Below are positions 52,150 to 64,000 of a stretch of 64,000 nucleotides of DNA, one piece after another; within the stretch, counting starts at the first letter, position 1; each line of letters begins with the position of its first letter. Source of the stretch: Colletes latitarsis (Eukaryota > Arthropoda > Insecta > Hymenoptera > Colletidae); contig NW_027488368.1 of the NCBI RefSeq assembly GCF_051014445.1, forward strand, positions 9,114,001 to 9,178,000. Reading direction: 5' to 3'. Below the pieces are notes generated by a model. It saw only the letters and a list, made by a program, of their open reading frames with translations. It had not been told where the DNA came from and did not search any database. Made by a program: the position numbers and the translations under genes.

Positions 52150-54230
52150 TAGGTTAGCCCTGGGATTCTCACTCATCAGACTCATACTTTCGCATTCTTC
52201 ACATACTTGTTGAACTGATCCTGGGTTTTTTCTGGTTTGGATCACGTAGTAATGTGGTACCACACTGCAACAGTCGATTAAACCTGGTTTCGATCAATAT
52301 TTTAGAGGATAACGCAAGTTAGGTCTTGTTTAGGCCTGGGATTTTCACTCATCAGGCTCATACTTTCGCATTCTTCACATACTTGTTGAACAGATCCTGA
52401 GTTATTTTCTGGTTTGGATCACGTAGTAATGTGGTACCACAATGAAACAGTCAATTAAACCTGGTTTCGATCAATATTTTAGAGAATAATTCATGTTATG
52501 TCTAGGTTAGGTCTGGGATTTGCTCTCCTCAGGCTCATTCTTTCGCATATTTCTCATACTTGATGGCTAGATGCTGGGCTTTTTCTGGATTGCATCACGT
52601 AGTAATGAAGTACAACACTGAAACAGTCAATTCAACCAGGTTTCAATCAATATTTTTGAGGATAACGCATGTTAGGTCTTGTTTAGGCCTGGGATTTGCC
52701 CTCATCAGGCTCATACTCTCGTGTTTTTCACATACTTGTTGAACAGATCCTGGGTTTTTTCTGGTTTGGATCACGTAGTAATGTGGTACCACACTGCATC
52801 AGTCGATTAAACCTGGTTTCGATCAATATTTTAGAGGATAACGCAAGTTAGGTCTTGTTTAGGCCTGGGATTTTCACTCATCAGGCTCATACTTTCGCAT
52901 TCTTCACATACTTGTTGAACAGATCCTGGGTTATTTTCTGGTTTGGATCACGTAGTAATGTGGTACCACAATGAAACAGTCAATTAAACCTGGTTTCGAT
53001 CAATATTTTAGAGAATAATTCATGTTATGTCTAGGTTAGGTCTGGGATTTGCTCTCATCAGGCTCATTCTTTCGCATATTTCTCATACTTCATGGCTAGA
53101 TCCTGGGCTGTTTCTGGATTGCATCACGTAGTAATGAAGTACAACACTGAAACAGTCAATTCAACCAGGTTTCGATCAATATTTTTGAGGATAACGCATG
53201 TTAGGTCTAGGTTAGCCCTGGGATTCTCACTCATCAGACTCATACTTTCGCATTCTTCACATACTTGTTGAACTGATCCTGGGTTTTTTCTGGTTTGGAT
53301 CACGTAGTAATGTGGTACCACACTGCAACAGTCGATTAAACCTGGTTTCGATCAATATTGTAGAGGATAACGCAAGTTAGGTCTTGTTTAGGCCTGGGAT
53401 TTTCACTCATCAGGCTCATACTTTCGCATTCTTCACATACTTGTTGAACAGATCCTGGGTTATTTTCTGGTTTGGATCACGTAGTAATGTGGTACCACAA
53501 TGAAACAGTCAATTAAACCTGGTTTCGATCAATATTTTAGAGAATAATTCATGTTATGTCTAGGTTAGGTCTGGGATTTGCTCTCATCAGGCTCATTCTT
53601 TCGCATATTTCTCATACTTGATGGCTAGATGCTGGGCTTTTTCTGGATTGCATCACGTAGTAATGAAGTACAACACTGAAACAGTCAATTCAACCAGGTT
53701 TCAATCAATATTTTTGAGGATAACGCATGTTAGGTCTTGTTTAGGCCTGGGATTTGCCCTCATCAGGCTCATACTCTCGTGTTTTTCACATACTTGTTGA
53801 ACAGATCCTGGGTTTTTTCTGGTTTGTATCACGTAGTAATGTGGTACCACGCTGAAACAGTCGATTAAACCAGGTTTCGATCAATATTTTTGAGGATAAC
53901 GCATGTTAGGTCTAGGTTAGGCCTGGGATTTTCACTCATCAGACTCATACTTTCGCATTCTTCACATACTTGTTGAACGGATCCTGGGTTTTTTCTGGTT
54001 TGGATCACGTAGTAATGTGGGACCACACTGAAACAGTCAATTAAACCTGGTTTCGATCAATATTTTAGAGAATAATTCATGTTATGTCTAGGTTAGGTCT
54101 GGGATTTGCTCTCATCAGGCTCATTCTTTCGCATATTTCTCATACTTGATGGCTAGATGCTGGGCTTTTTCTGGATTGCATCACGTAGTAATGAAGTACA
54201 ACACTGAAACAGTCAATTAAACCTGGTTTC
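52150..54230 (+). repeat. 1,058-bp (six-monomer) higher-order repeat, about two copies
   Basis: 52,150 to about 52,770 matches 53,208 to about 53,828 at an offset of 1,058 bp, including the private variants CACTGCAACAGTC and CAATTCAACCAGG. A related piece lies one double unit upstream, near 50,340-50,640 (offset 2,114). The GGTCTTGTTTAGG monomer marks these blocks and occurs repeatedly from 50,205 to 53,750. Confidence 0.75.
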
Positions 54231-55195
54231 CATCATTATCTTAGAGGACAACGCAAGTTAGATCTGGGATAGGTCTGGGATTTGCCCTCATCAGGCTCAT
54301 ACTTTCCGCGTTTTTCACATACTTGTTGATCGGATCCTGGGTTTTTTCTGGTTTGGGTCACGTAGTAGTGTGATACCACACTGAAACAGTCGATTAAACC
54401 TGGTTTCGATCAATATTTTAGAGGATAACGCATGTGAGGTCTAGGTTAGCCCTGGGATTTTCACTCATCAGACTCATGCTTTCGCATTCCTCACATACTT
54501 GTTGAACGGATCCTGGGTTTTTTCTGGTTTGGAACACGTAGTAATGTGGGACCACATTGAAACAATCAATTAAACCTGGTCTTGATAAACATTTTAGAGG
54601 ATAACGCATGTTAGGTCTGGGATAGGTCTTGGATTTGCCCTCATCAGACTCACACTTTCGCACACTTCATATACTCGTTGAACAGATCCTGGGTTATTTT
54701 CTGGTTTGGATCACATAGTAATGTGGTACCACACTGAAACAGTCGATTAAACCAGGTTTCGATCAATATTTTTGAGGATAACGCATGTTAGGTCTAGGTT
54801 AGGCCCGGGATTTTCACTCATCAGACTCATACTTTCGCATTCTTTTCATACTTGTTGAACGGATCCTGGGGTTTTTCTGGTTTGGATCACGTAGTAATGT
54901 GGGACCACACAGAAACAATCAATTAAACCTGGTCTTGATTAATATTTTAGAGGATAACGCATGTTAGGTCTGGATTAGGTCTAGGATTTGCCCTCGTCAG
55001 GCTCATACCTTCGCATATTTCTCTTACTTCATGGATAGATCCTGGGCTATTTCTGGATTGTATCACGTAGTAATGTGGTACCACACAGAAACAGTCAATT
55101 AAACCTGGTTTCGATCAATATTTTAGAGGATAACGCTAGTTAGGTCTGGGATAAGTCTGGGATTTGCCCTCATCAGGCTCATACTTTCGCGTTTT

Positions 55196-58100
55196 TCGCA
55201 TACTTGTTGGCCAGATCCTGGGCTTTTTCTGGTTTGGATCACGTAGTAATGTGGTACCACACTGAAACAGTCAATAAAAGCTGGTTCCGATTAGTATTTT
55301 AGAGGATAACGCAGGTTATGTCTGTGTTAGTTCTGGTATTTGCAATCATCTGGCTTATACTTTCGCGTTTTTCGCTTACTTGATGGCCTGATCCTAGCCT
55401 TTTTCTGGTTCGGATCACGTAGTAATGTGGTACCACACTGAAACGGTCAATAGAATCTGGTTCCGATTAGTATTTTAGAGGATAACGCTGGTTATGTCTG
55501 TTCTAGTATTTGCAATCATCTGGCTCATACTTTCGCATTTTTCGCATATCTCTTGGCCAGATCCTGGGTTTTCTCTGGTTTGGATCCCGTAGTAATGTGG
55601 TACCACACTGAAACAGTCAGTAAAAGCATGTTCCGATGCGTATTTTAGAGGATAACGCTGGTTATGTCTGTGTTAGTTCTGGTATTTGCAATCATCTGGC
55701 TCATACTTTCGCGTTTTTCGCTTACTTGTTGGCCAGATCCTGGCCTCTTTCTGGTTTGGATCATCGTAGCAATGCGGTACCACACCGAAACAGTCAATTA
55801 AACCTGGTTGCGATTAATATTTTAGAGGATAACGCCGGTTATGTCTCGGTTAGGTCTGGTATTTGCCCTCATCTGGCTCGTACTTTCGCATTTTTCGCAT
55901 ACTTGTTGGACACATCCTGGCCTTCTTCTGGCTTGGACCACGTAGTAAAGTGGTACCACGCTGAAACAGTCAATTTAACCTGGTTCCGATTAATACTTTA
56001 GAGGATAACGCCGGTTATGTCTCGGGTAGGTCTGGGATTTGTTCTCATCTAACTCGTACTTTCACGTTTTTCGCATACTTGTTGGCCAGATCCTGGGCTT
56101 TTTCTTGTTTGGATCACGTAGTAATGTGGTACCACACTGTCAATAAAAGCTGGTTCCGCTTAGTATTTTAGAGCATAACGCTGGTTATGTCTGGGTTAGT
56201 TCTAGTATTTGCAATCATCTGGCTCATACTTTCGCATTTTTCGCATACTTCTTGGCCAGATCCTGGGTTTTCTCTGGTTTGGATCCCGTAGTAATGTGGT
56301 TCCACAACGAAACAGTCAATTAAACCTGGTTGAGATTAATATTTTAGCGGATAACGCCGGTTATGTCTGGGTTAGGTCTGGTATTTGCCCTCATCTGGCT
56401 CATACCTTCGCATTTTTCGAATACTTGTTGGCCGTATCCTGGGTTTTCTCTGGTTTGGATCACGTAGTAATGCGGTACCACACCGAAACAGTCAATTAAA
56501 CTGGTTGCGATTAATATTTTAGAGGATAACGCCGGTTATGTCTCGGGTAGGTCTGGGATTTGTCCTCATCTAACTCGTACTTTCACGTTTTTCGCATACT
56601 TGTTGGCCAGATCCTGGCCTTTTTCTGGTTTGGATCACGTAGTAATGTGGTACCACACTGAAACAGTCAATAGAAGCTGGTTCCGATCAGTATTTTAGAG
56701 GATAACGCTGGTTATGTCTGAGTTAGTTCTGGTATTTGCAATCATCTGAGTCATACATTCGCGTTTTTCGCATACTTGTTGGCCAGACCCTGGGCTTTTT
56801 CTGGTTTGGATCACGTAGTAATGTGGTACCACACTGAAACAGTCAGTAAAAGCATGTTGCGATGCGTATTTTAGAGGATAACGCTGGTTATGTCAGGGTT
56901 AGTTCTGGTATTTGCCCTCATCTGGCTCATACCTTCGCATTTTTCGCATACTTGTTGGCCGTATCCAGGGTTTTCTCTGGTTTGGATCACGTAGTAATGC
57001 GGTACCACACCGAAACAGTCAATTAAACTGGTTGCGATTAATACTTTAGGGGATAACGCCGGTTACGTCTCGGTTAGGTCTGGGATTTGTCCTCATCTGG
57101 CACGTACTTTCGCATGTTTCGAATACTTTTTGGCCAGATACTGGCCGTTTTCTGGCTTGGACCACGTGGAAATGTGGTACCACACCGAAACAGTCAATTA
57201 AACCTGGGTCCGATTAATATTTTAGAGGATAACGCCGATTATGTCTGGGTTAGGTCTGGTATTTGCCCTCATCTCGCTCGTACTTTCGCATATTTCGCTT
57301 ACTTGTTGGCCTGATCCTAGCCTTTTTATGGTTTGGATCACGTAGTAATGCGGTACCACACCGAAACAGTCAATTAAACCTGGTTGCTATAAATATTTTA
57401 GAGGTTAAGGCCGGTTATGTCACGGTTAGGTCTGGGATTTGCCCTCAACTGCCTCGTACTTTCGCACTTTTCGCATACTTGTTGGCCAGATCCTGGGTTG
57501 TTTCTGTTTTGGATCCCGTATTAATGAGGTTCCACACCAAAACAGTCAATTAAACCGGTTGCGATTAATATTTTAGAGGTTAACGCCGGTTATGTCTCGG
57601 GTAGGTCTGGGATTTGTCCTCATCTGGCTCGTACTTTCGCGTTTTTCGTATACTTGTTGGCCAGATCCTGGCCTTTTTCTGGTTTGGATCACGTAGTAAT
57701 GTGGTACCACACCGAAGCAGTCAATAGGAGCTGGTTCCGATTAGTATTTTAGAGGATAACGCTGGTTATGTCTGGGTTAGTTCTGGTATTTGCAATCATC
57801 TGGCTCATACATTCGCGTTTTTCGCATACTTGTTGGCCAGATCCTGGGCTTTTTCAGATTTGGATCACGTAGTATTGTGGTACCACACCGAAACAGTCAA
57901 TTAAACCTGGTTGCGATTAATATTTTAGAGGATAACGCTGGTTATGTCTGGGTTAGTTCTGGTATTTGCAATCATCTGGCTCATACTTTCGCATCTTTCG
58001 CATACTTGTTGGTCAGATCCTGGCCTCTTTCTGGTTTGGATCATCGTAGCAATGCGGTACCGCACCGAAACAGTCAATTATACCTGGTTGCGATTAATAT

Positions 58101-61100
58101 TTTAGGTGATAACGCCGGTTACGTCTCGGTTATGTCTGGGATTTTCCCTCATCAGGCTCGTACTTTCGCATTTTTCGCATTCTTGTTGGCCCGATCCTGG
58201 GCTTTTTCTGGTTTGGATCACGTAGTAATGTGGTACCACACTGAAACAGTCAATAAAAGCTGGTTCCGATTAGTATTTTAGAGGATAACGCTGGTTATGT
58301 CTGTGTTAGTTCTGGTATTTGCAATCATCTGGCTCATACTTTCGCGTTTTTCGCATACTCGTTGGCCAGATCCTGGGCTTTTTCTGGTTTGGATCACGTA
58401 GTAATGTGATACCACACTGAAACAGTCAATAGAAGCTGGTTCCGATAAGTATCTTAGAGGATAACGCTGGTTACGTCTGGGTTAGTTCTGGTATTTGCTA
58501 TCATCTGGCACATACTTTCGCGTTTTTCGCATACTTGTTGGCCAGATCCTCGGCTTTTTCTGGTTTGGATCACGAAGTAATGTGGTACGACACTGAAGCT
58601 GTCACGTAAACCTGGTTGCGATTAATATTTTAGAGGATAACGCTGGTTATGTCTGTGTTAGTTCTGGTATTTGCAATCATCTGGCTTATACTTTCGCGTT
58701 TTTCGCTTACTTGATGGCCTGATCCTAGCCTTTTTCTGGTTCGGATCACGTAGTAATGTGGTACCACACTGAAACGGTCAATAGAAGCTGGTTCCGATTA
58801 GTATTTTAGAGGATAACGCTGGTTATGTCTGGGTTAGTTCTGGTATATGCTATCATCTGGCATATACTTTCGCGTTTGTCGCATACTTGTTGGCCAAATC
58901 CAGGGTTTTTTCTGGTTTGGATCACGTAGTAAAGGGGTACCACACTGAAACAGTCAATTAAACCTGGTTCCGATTAATACTTTAGAGGATAACGCCGGTT
59001 ATGTCTCGGGTAGGTCTGGGATTTGTCCTCATCTGGCTCGGTCTTTCGTATTTTTCGCATACTTGTTGGCCAGACCCTGGCCCTTTTCTTGTTTGGATCC
59101 CGTAGTAATGTGGTTCCACACCGAAACAGTCATTTGAACCTGGTTGCGATTAATATTTTAGAGGATAACGCTGGTTATGTCTGGGTTAGTTCTGGTATTT
59201 GCAATCATCTGGCTCATACTTTCGCAATTTTCGCATACTTGTTGGCCAGATCCTGGCCTTTTTCTGGCTTGGACCACGTAGTAATGTGGTACCACACCGA
59301 AACAGTCAATTAAACCTGGTTGCGAATAATATTTTAGAGGATAGCGCCGGTTATGTCTCGGTTAGGTCTGGTATTTTCCCTCATCTGGCTCATACCTTCG
59401 CATTCTTCGCATACTTGTTGGCCAGATCCAGGGTTTTTTCTGGTTTGGATCCCGCAGTAATGTGGTTCCACAACGTAACAGTCAATTAAACCTGGTTGCG
59501 ATTAATATTTTAGAGGATAACGCCGGTTATGTCTCGGTTCGGTCTGGTATTTGCCCTCATCTGGCTCGTACTTTCGCATTTTTCGCATTCTTGTTGGCCA
59601 GATCCTGGGCTTTTTCTGGTTTGGATCACGTAGTAATGCAGTACCACACCGAAACAGTCAATTAAACCCGTTGCGATTAATATTTTAGAGGATAACTCTG
59701 GTTATGTCTGGGTTAGTTCTGGTATTTGCAATCATCTGGCTCATACTTTCGCATTTTTCGAATACTTGTTAGCCAGATCCTGGCCTCTTTCTGGTTTGGA
59801 TCATCGTAGCAATGCGGTACCACACCGAAACAGTCAATTATACCTGGTTGCGATTAATATTTTAGGGGATAACGCCGGTTATGTCTGGGTTAGGTCTGGT
59901 ACTTGCCATCATCTGGCTCGAACTTTCGCATTTTTCTCATACTTGTTGGCCAGATCCTGGGCTTTATCTGGTTTGGATCACGTAGTAATGAGGTTCCACA
60001 CCGAAACAGTCAATTAAACTGGTTGCGTTTAATATTTTAGAGGATAACGGCGTTTATGTCTCGGGTAGGTCTGGGATTTGTGCTCATCTGACTCGTACTT
60101 TCACGTTTTTCGCATACTTGTTGGCCAGATCCTGGCCTTTTTCTGGTTTGGATCACGTAGTAATGTGGTGCCACACTGAAGCAGTCAATAGAAGCTGGTT
60201 GCGATCAGTGTTTTAGAGGATAACGCTGGTTATGTCTGAGTTAGTTCTGGTATTTGCAATCATCTGGCTCATACATTCGCGTTTTTCGCATACTTGTTGG
60301 CCAGATCCTCGGCTTTTTCTGGTTTGGATCACGTAGTAATGCAGTACGACACCGAAACAGTCAATTAAACCTGGTTGCGATTAATATTTTAGAGGATAAC
60401 GCCGGTTATGTCTCGGTTAGGTCTGGTATTTGCCCTCATCTGGCGCGTACTTTCGCATATTTCGCATTCTTGTTGGCCTGATCCTGGGCTTTTTCTGGTT
60501 TGGATCACGTAGTAATGCAGTACCACACCGAAACAGTCAATTAAACCTGGTTGCGATTAATATTTTAGAGGATAACTCTGGTTATATCTGGGTTAGTTCT
60601 GGTAATTGCAATCATCTGGCTCATACTTTCGCATTTTTCGCATACTTGTTGGCCAGATCCTGGCCTCTTTCTGGTTTGGATCATCGTAGCAATGCGGTAC
60701 CACACCGAAACAGTCAATTATACCTGGTTGCGATTAATATTTTAGGGGATAACGCCGGTTACGTCTCGGTTAGGTCTGGGATTTTCCCTCATCTGGCTCG
60801 TACTTTCGCATTTTTCGCATTCTTGTTGGCCAGATCCTGGGTTTTGTCTGGTTTGGATCCCGTAGTAATGTGGTTCCACAACGAAACAGTCAAGTAAACC
60901 TGGTTGAGATTAATATTTTAGAGGATAACGCCGGTTATGTCTCGGGTAGGTCTGGGATTTGTCCTCATCTGGCTCGTACTTTCACGTTTTTCGCATACTT
61001 GTTGGCCAGATCCTGGGCTTTTTCTGGTTTGGATCACGTAGTAATGCGGTACCACACCGAAACAGTCAATTAAACCAGGTTGCGATTAATATTTTAGAGG

Positions 61101-64000
61101 ATAACGCCGGTTATATCTCGGTTAGGTCTGGGATTTGCCCTCATCTGGCTCGAACTTTCGCACGTTTCGCATACTTGTTGGCCAGACCCTGGGCTTTTTC
61201 TGGTTTGGATCACGTAGTAATGTGGTACCACACTGTCAATAAAAGCTGGTTCCGCTTAGTATTTTAGAGGATAACGCTGGTTATGCCTGGGATTGTTCTG
61301 GTATTTGCAACCATCTGGCTCATACTTTCGCGTTTTTCGCATACGAGTTAGCCAGATCCTGGGTTTTTTCTGATTTGGATCCCGTAGTAATGAGGTTCCA
61401 CACCGAAACAGTCAATTAAACTGGATCCGATTAATATTTTAGAGGATAACGCCGGTTACGTCTTGGGTAGGTCTGGGATTTGTCCTCATCTGGCTCGTAC
61501 TTTCGCTTTTTTCGCATACTTGCTGGCCAGACCCTGGCCTTTTTTTGGTTTGGATCACGTATTAATGTGGTACCACACTGAAACAGTCAATAGAAGCTGG
61601 TTCCGCTTAGTATTTCAGAGGATAACGCTGGTTATGCCTGGGTTAGTTCTGGTATTTGCATCATCTGGCTTATACTTTCGCGTTTTTCGCATACTTGTTG
61701 GCCAGATCCTGGGTTTTTTCTGGTTTGGATCCCGTAGTAATGTGGTTCCACACCGAAACAGTCAATTAAACCTGGTTGCGATTAATATTTTAGGAGATAA
61801 CGCCGGTTACGTCTCGGTTAGGTCTGGGATTTTCCCTCATCTGGCTCGTACTTTCGCGTTTCTCGCATTCTTGCTGGCCCGATCCTGGGATTTTTCTGGT
61901 TTGGATCACGTAGTAATGTGTTACAACACTGAAACAGTCATTAAAAGCATGTTCCGATTCGTATTCTAGAGGATAACGCTGGTTATGTCAGGGTTATTTC
62001 TGGAATTTGCAATCATCTGGCTCATACTATCGCATTTTTCGCATACTTGTTGGCCAGATCCTGGCCTTTTTCTGGTTTGGATCACGTAGTAATGCGGTAC
62101 CACACCGAAACAGTCAATTAAACCTGGTTGCGATTAATATTTTGGAGGATAACGCCGGTTATGTCTCGGTTTGGTCTGGGATTTGCCCTCATCTGGCTCG
62201 TACTTTCGCATTTTGCGCATACTTGTTGGCCAGATCCTGGCCTCTTTCTGGTTTGGATCACGTAGTAATGTGGTACCACACTGAAACAGTCAATAAAAGC
62301 TGGTTCCGAATAGTATTTTAGAGGATAACGCTGGTTATGTCTGTGTTAGTTCTGGTATTTGCAATCATCTGGCTCATACTTTCGCGTTTTTCGCACACTT
62401 GTTGGCCAGACCCTGGCCCTTTTCTGGTTTGGATCACGTAGTAATGTGGTACCACACTGAAACAGTCAACAGAAGCTGGTTCCGATAAGTATCTTAGAGG
62501 ATAACGCTTGTTACGTCTGGGTTAGTTCTGGTATTTGCTATCATCTGGCACATACTTTCGCGTTTTTCGCATACTTGTTGGCCAGATCCTCGGCTTTTTC
62601 TGGTTTGGATCACGTAGTAATGTGGTACCACACTGAAGCTGTCAAGTAAACCTGGTTGCGATTAATATTTTAGAGGATAACGCCGGTTATGTCTGTGTTA
62701 GTTCTGGTATTGGCAATCATCTGGCTCATACTTTCGCGTTTTTCGCTTACTTGATGGCCTGATCCTAGCCTTTTTCTGGTTCGGATCACGTAGTAATGTG
62801 GTACCACACTGAAACGGTCAATAGAAGCTGGTTCCGATTAGTATTTTAGAGGATAACGCTGGTTATGGCTGGGTTAGTTCTGGTATATGCTATAATCTGG
62901 CATATACTTTCGCGTTTTTCGCATACTTGTTGGCCGGATCCTGGGCTTTTTCTGGTTTGGATCACGTAGTAATGCGGTACAACACCGAAACAGTCAATTA
63001 AATCTGGTTGCGATAAATATTTTAGAGGATAAAGCCGGTAATGTCTCGGTTTCGTCTGGTATTTGCCCTCATCTGGCTCGTACTATCGCATTTTTCGCAT
63101 ACTTGTTGGCCACATCCTGGCCTTCTTCTGGTTTGGATCCCGTAGTAATGTGGTTCTACACCGAAACAGTCAATTAAACCTGGGTCCGTTTAATATTTTA
63201 GAGGATAACTCCGGTTATGTCTGGGTTAGGTCTGGTATTTGCATCATCTGGCTTATACTTTCGCGTTTTTCGCATACTTGTTGGCCAGATCCTGGGCTTT
63301 TTCTGGTTTGGATCACGTAGTAATGTGGAACCACACTGTCAATAAAAGCTGGTTCCGCTTAGTATTTTAGAGGATAACGCTGGTTATGCCTGGGATTGTT
63401 CTGGTATTTGCAATCATCTGGCTCATACTTTCGCGTTTTTCGCATACTTGTTGGCCACATCCTGGCCTTCTTCTGGCTTGGACCACGTAGTAAAGTGGTA
63501 CCACACAGAAACAGTCAATTAAACCTGGTTCCGATTAATACTTTAGAGGATAACGCCGGTTACGTCTTGGGTAGGTCTGGGATTTGTCCTCATCTGGCTC
63601 GTACTTTCGCTTTTTTCGCATACTTGTTGGCCACATCCTGGCCTTCTTCTGGCTTGGACCACGTAGTAAAGCGGTACCACACAGAAACAGTCAATTAAAC
63701 CTGGTTCCGATTAATACTTTAGAGGATAACGCCGGTTACGTCTTGGGTAGGTCTGGGATTTGTCCTCATCTGGCTCGTACTTTCGCTTGTTTCGCATACT
63801 TGCTGGCCAGATCCTGGGCTTTTTCTGGTTTGGATCACGTAGTAATGTGGTACCACACTGAAACAGTCAATAAAAGCTGGTTCCGAATAGTATTTTAGAG
63901 GATAACGCTGGTTATGTCTGTGTTAGTTCTGGTATTTGCAATCATCTGGCTCATACTTTCGCGTTTTTCGCATACTTGTTGGCCAGATCCTGGTTTTTTT
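55196..64000 (+). repeat. Satellite family B (diverged 176-bp relative)
   Basis: About 50 monomers with the same period, orientation and overall plan as family A but many fixed differences. Examples are GATAACGCCGGTTATGTC or GATAACGCTGGTTATGTC at the start, CATCTGGCTCGTAC, TTTTTCGCATACTTGTTGGCC, and GCGATTAATATT or CCGATTAGTATT at the end. Two subtypes dominate: B1 (CCGGTTATG ... ACACCGAAACAG ... GGTTGCGATTAATATT) and B2 (CTGGTTATG ... TTTGCAATCATC ... AAAAGCTGGTTCCGATTAG). No gene is seen. Plus-strand ORFs of up to 168 codons span one to three monomers, and I treat them as chance products of the repeat. Confidence 0.92.

Larger units (their letters stand above)
31554..55195 (+). repeat. Satellite family A, right arm
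   Basis: Continuation of the left array in the same orientation and the same register, about 134 monomers by length. Subtypes are the same as in the left arm, but the AATAATTCATG / TTGATGGCTAGATCC / GAAGTACAACAC subtype is more frequent. No gene, RNA gene or further transposon is seen; short ORFs on both strands are repeat shadows. Sub-blocks with clear duplications are listed separately. Confidence 0.95.

Noticed and set aside
143..54663. Recurrent minus-strand ORFs of 63-106 codons with similar peptides across family A
   Set aside because: They are the satellite monomer read in one stop-poor frame. The period of 176 is not a multiple of three, copies are broken at random by indels and stops, and no signals of expression are visible.
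55636..63898. Plus-strand ORFs of 60-168 codons in family B
   Set aside because: Same reason: overlapping frames of the repeat, with near-identical peptides at each monomer and no independent coding signal.
1..64000. Mammalian-type CENP-B box (TTCGnnnnAnnCGGG)
   Set aside because: No match was seen in the monomer; TTCG strings occur, but without the CGGG half at the right spacing.

Overview
The window is almost entirely tandem satellite DNA interrupted by one complete-looking non-LTR retrotransposon. It is eukaryotic, and most likely from an insect. The retroelement has the architecture of the arthropod R1 clade: a gag-like ORF1 with CCHC knuckles, an APE-type endonuclease plus reverse transcriptase ORF2, a TAATG stop/start overlap, and a poly(A) tail. 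The satellite carries tandem 11-bp TTAGGTCTGGG-like motifs that resemble insect, and especially hymenopteran, telomere repeats. Hymenoptera (an ant, bee or wasp) is my best guess, but this is inference. I see no ordinary host gene, tRNA, rRNA or CRISPR array.

Layout. (1) 1-25,564: satellite family A, about 145 head-to-tail monomers of about 176 bp, organised into large higher-order repeats (offsets of 2,997, 6,693, 7,397 and 4,934 bp, and a 529-bp trimer just before the insertion). (2) 25,565-31,538: the retrotransposon on the + strand. Its parts are a 5' UTR, ORF1 (25,949-27,810, with a frame break in a C10 run), ORF2 (27,810-30,992, open), a 3' UTR made largely of stem-loops, and A30. It is flanked by a perfect 17-bp target-site duplication. 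(3) 31,554 to about 55,195: family A continues, with an 880-bp duplication next to the insertion, dispersed copies of a block of about 1.4 kb, and an empty paralogous insertion site at 43,155. (4) About 55,195-64,000: satellite family B, a diverged relative of A with the same period and orientation, made mainly of two alternating subtypes. All monomers across the window point the same way.

How it fits together. The element landed inside the telomere-like segment of a family A monomer. This is reminiscent of R1-clade relatives (TRAS, SART) that target TTAGG telomere repeats. Its ORF2 is probably translated by stop/restart from the ORF1 message. Perfect target duplications, an intact A30 tail and an open ORF2 suggest recent insertion. 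However, a homopolymer frame break in ORF1, a partly missing zinc knuckle and three unusual residues at conserved RT positions suggest that this copy, as assembled, is probably not fully active. Amplified repeat blocks on both sides of the insertion show that the array has been reorganised by unequal exchange.
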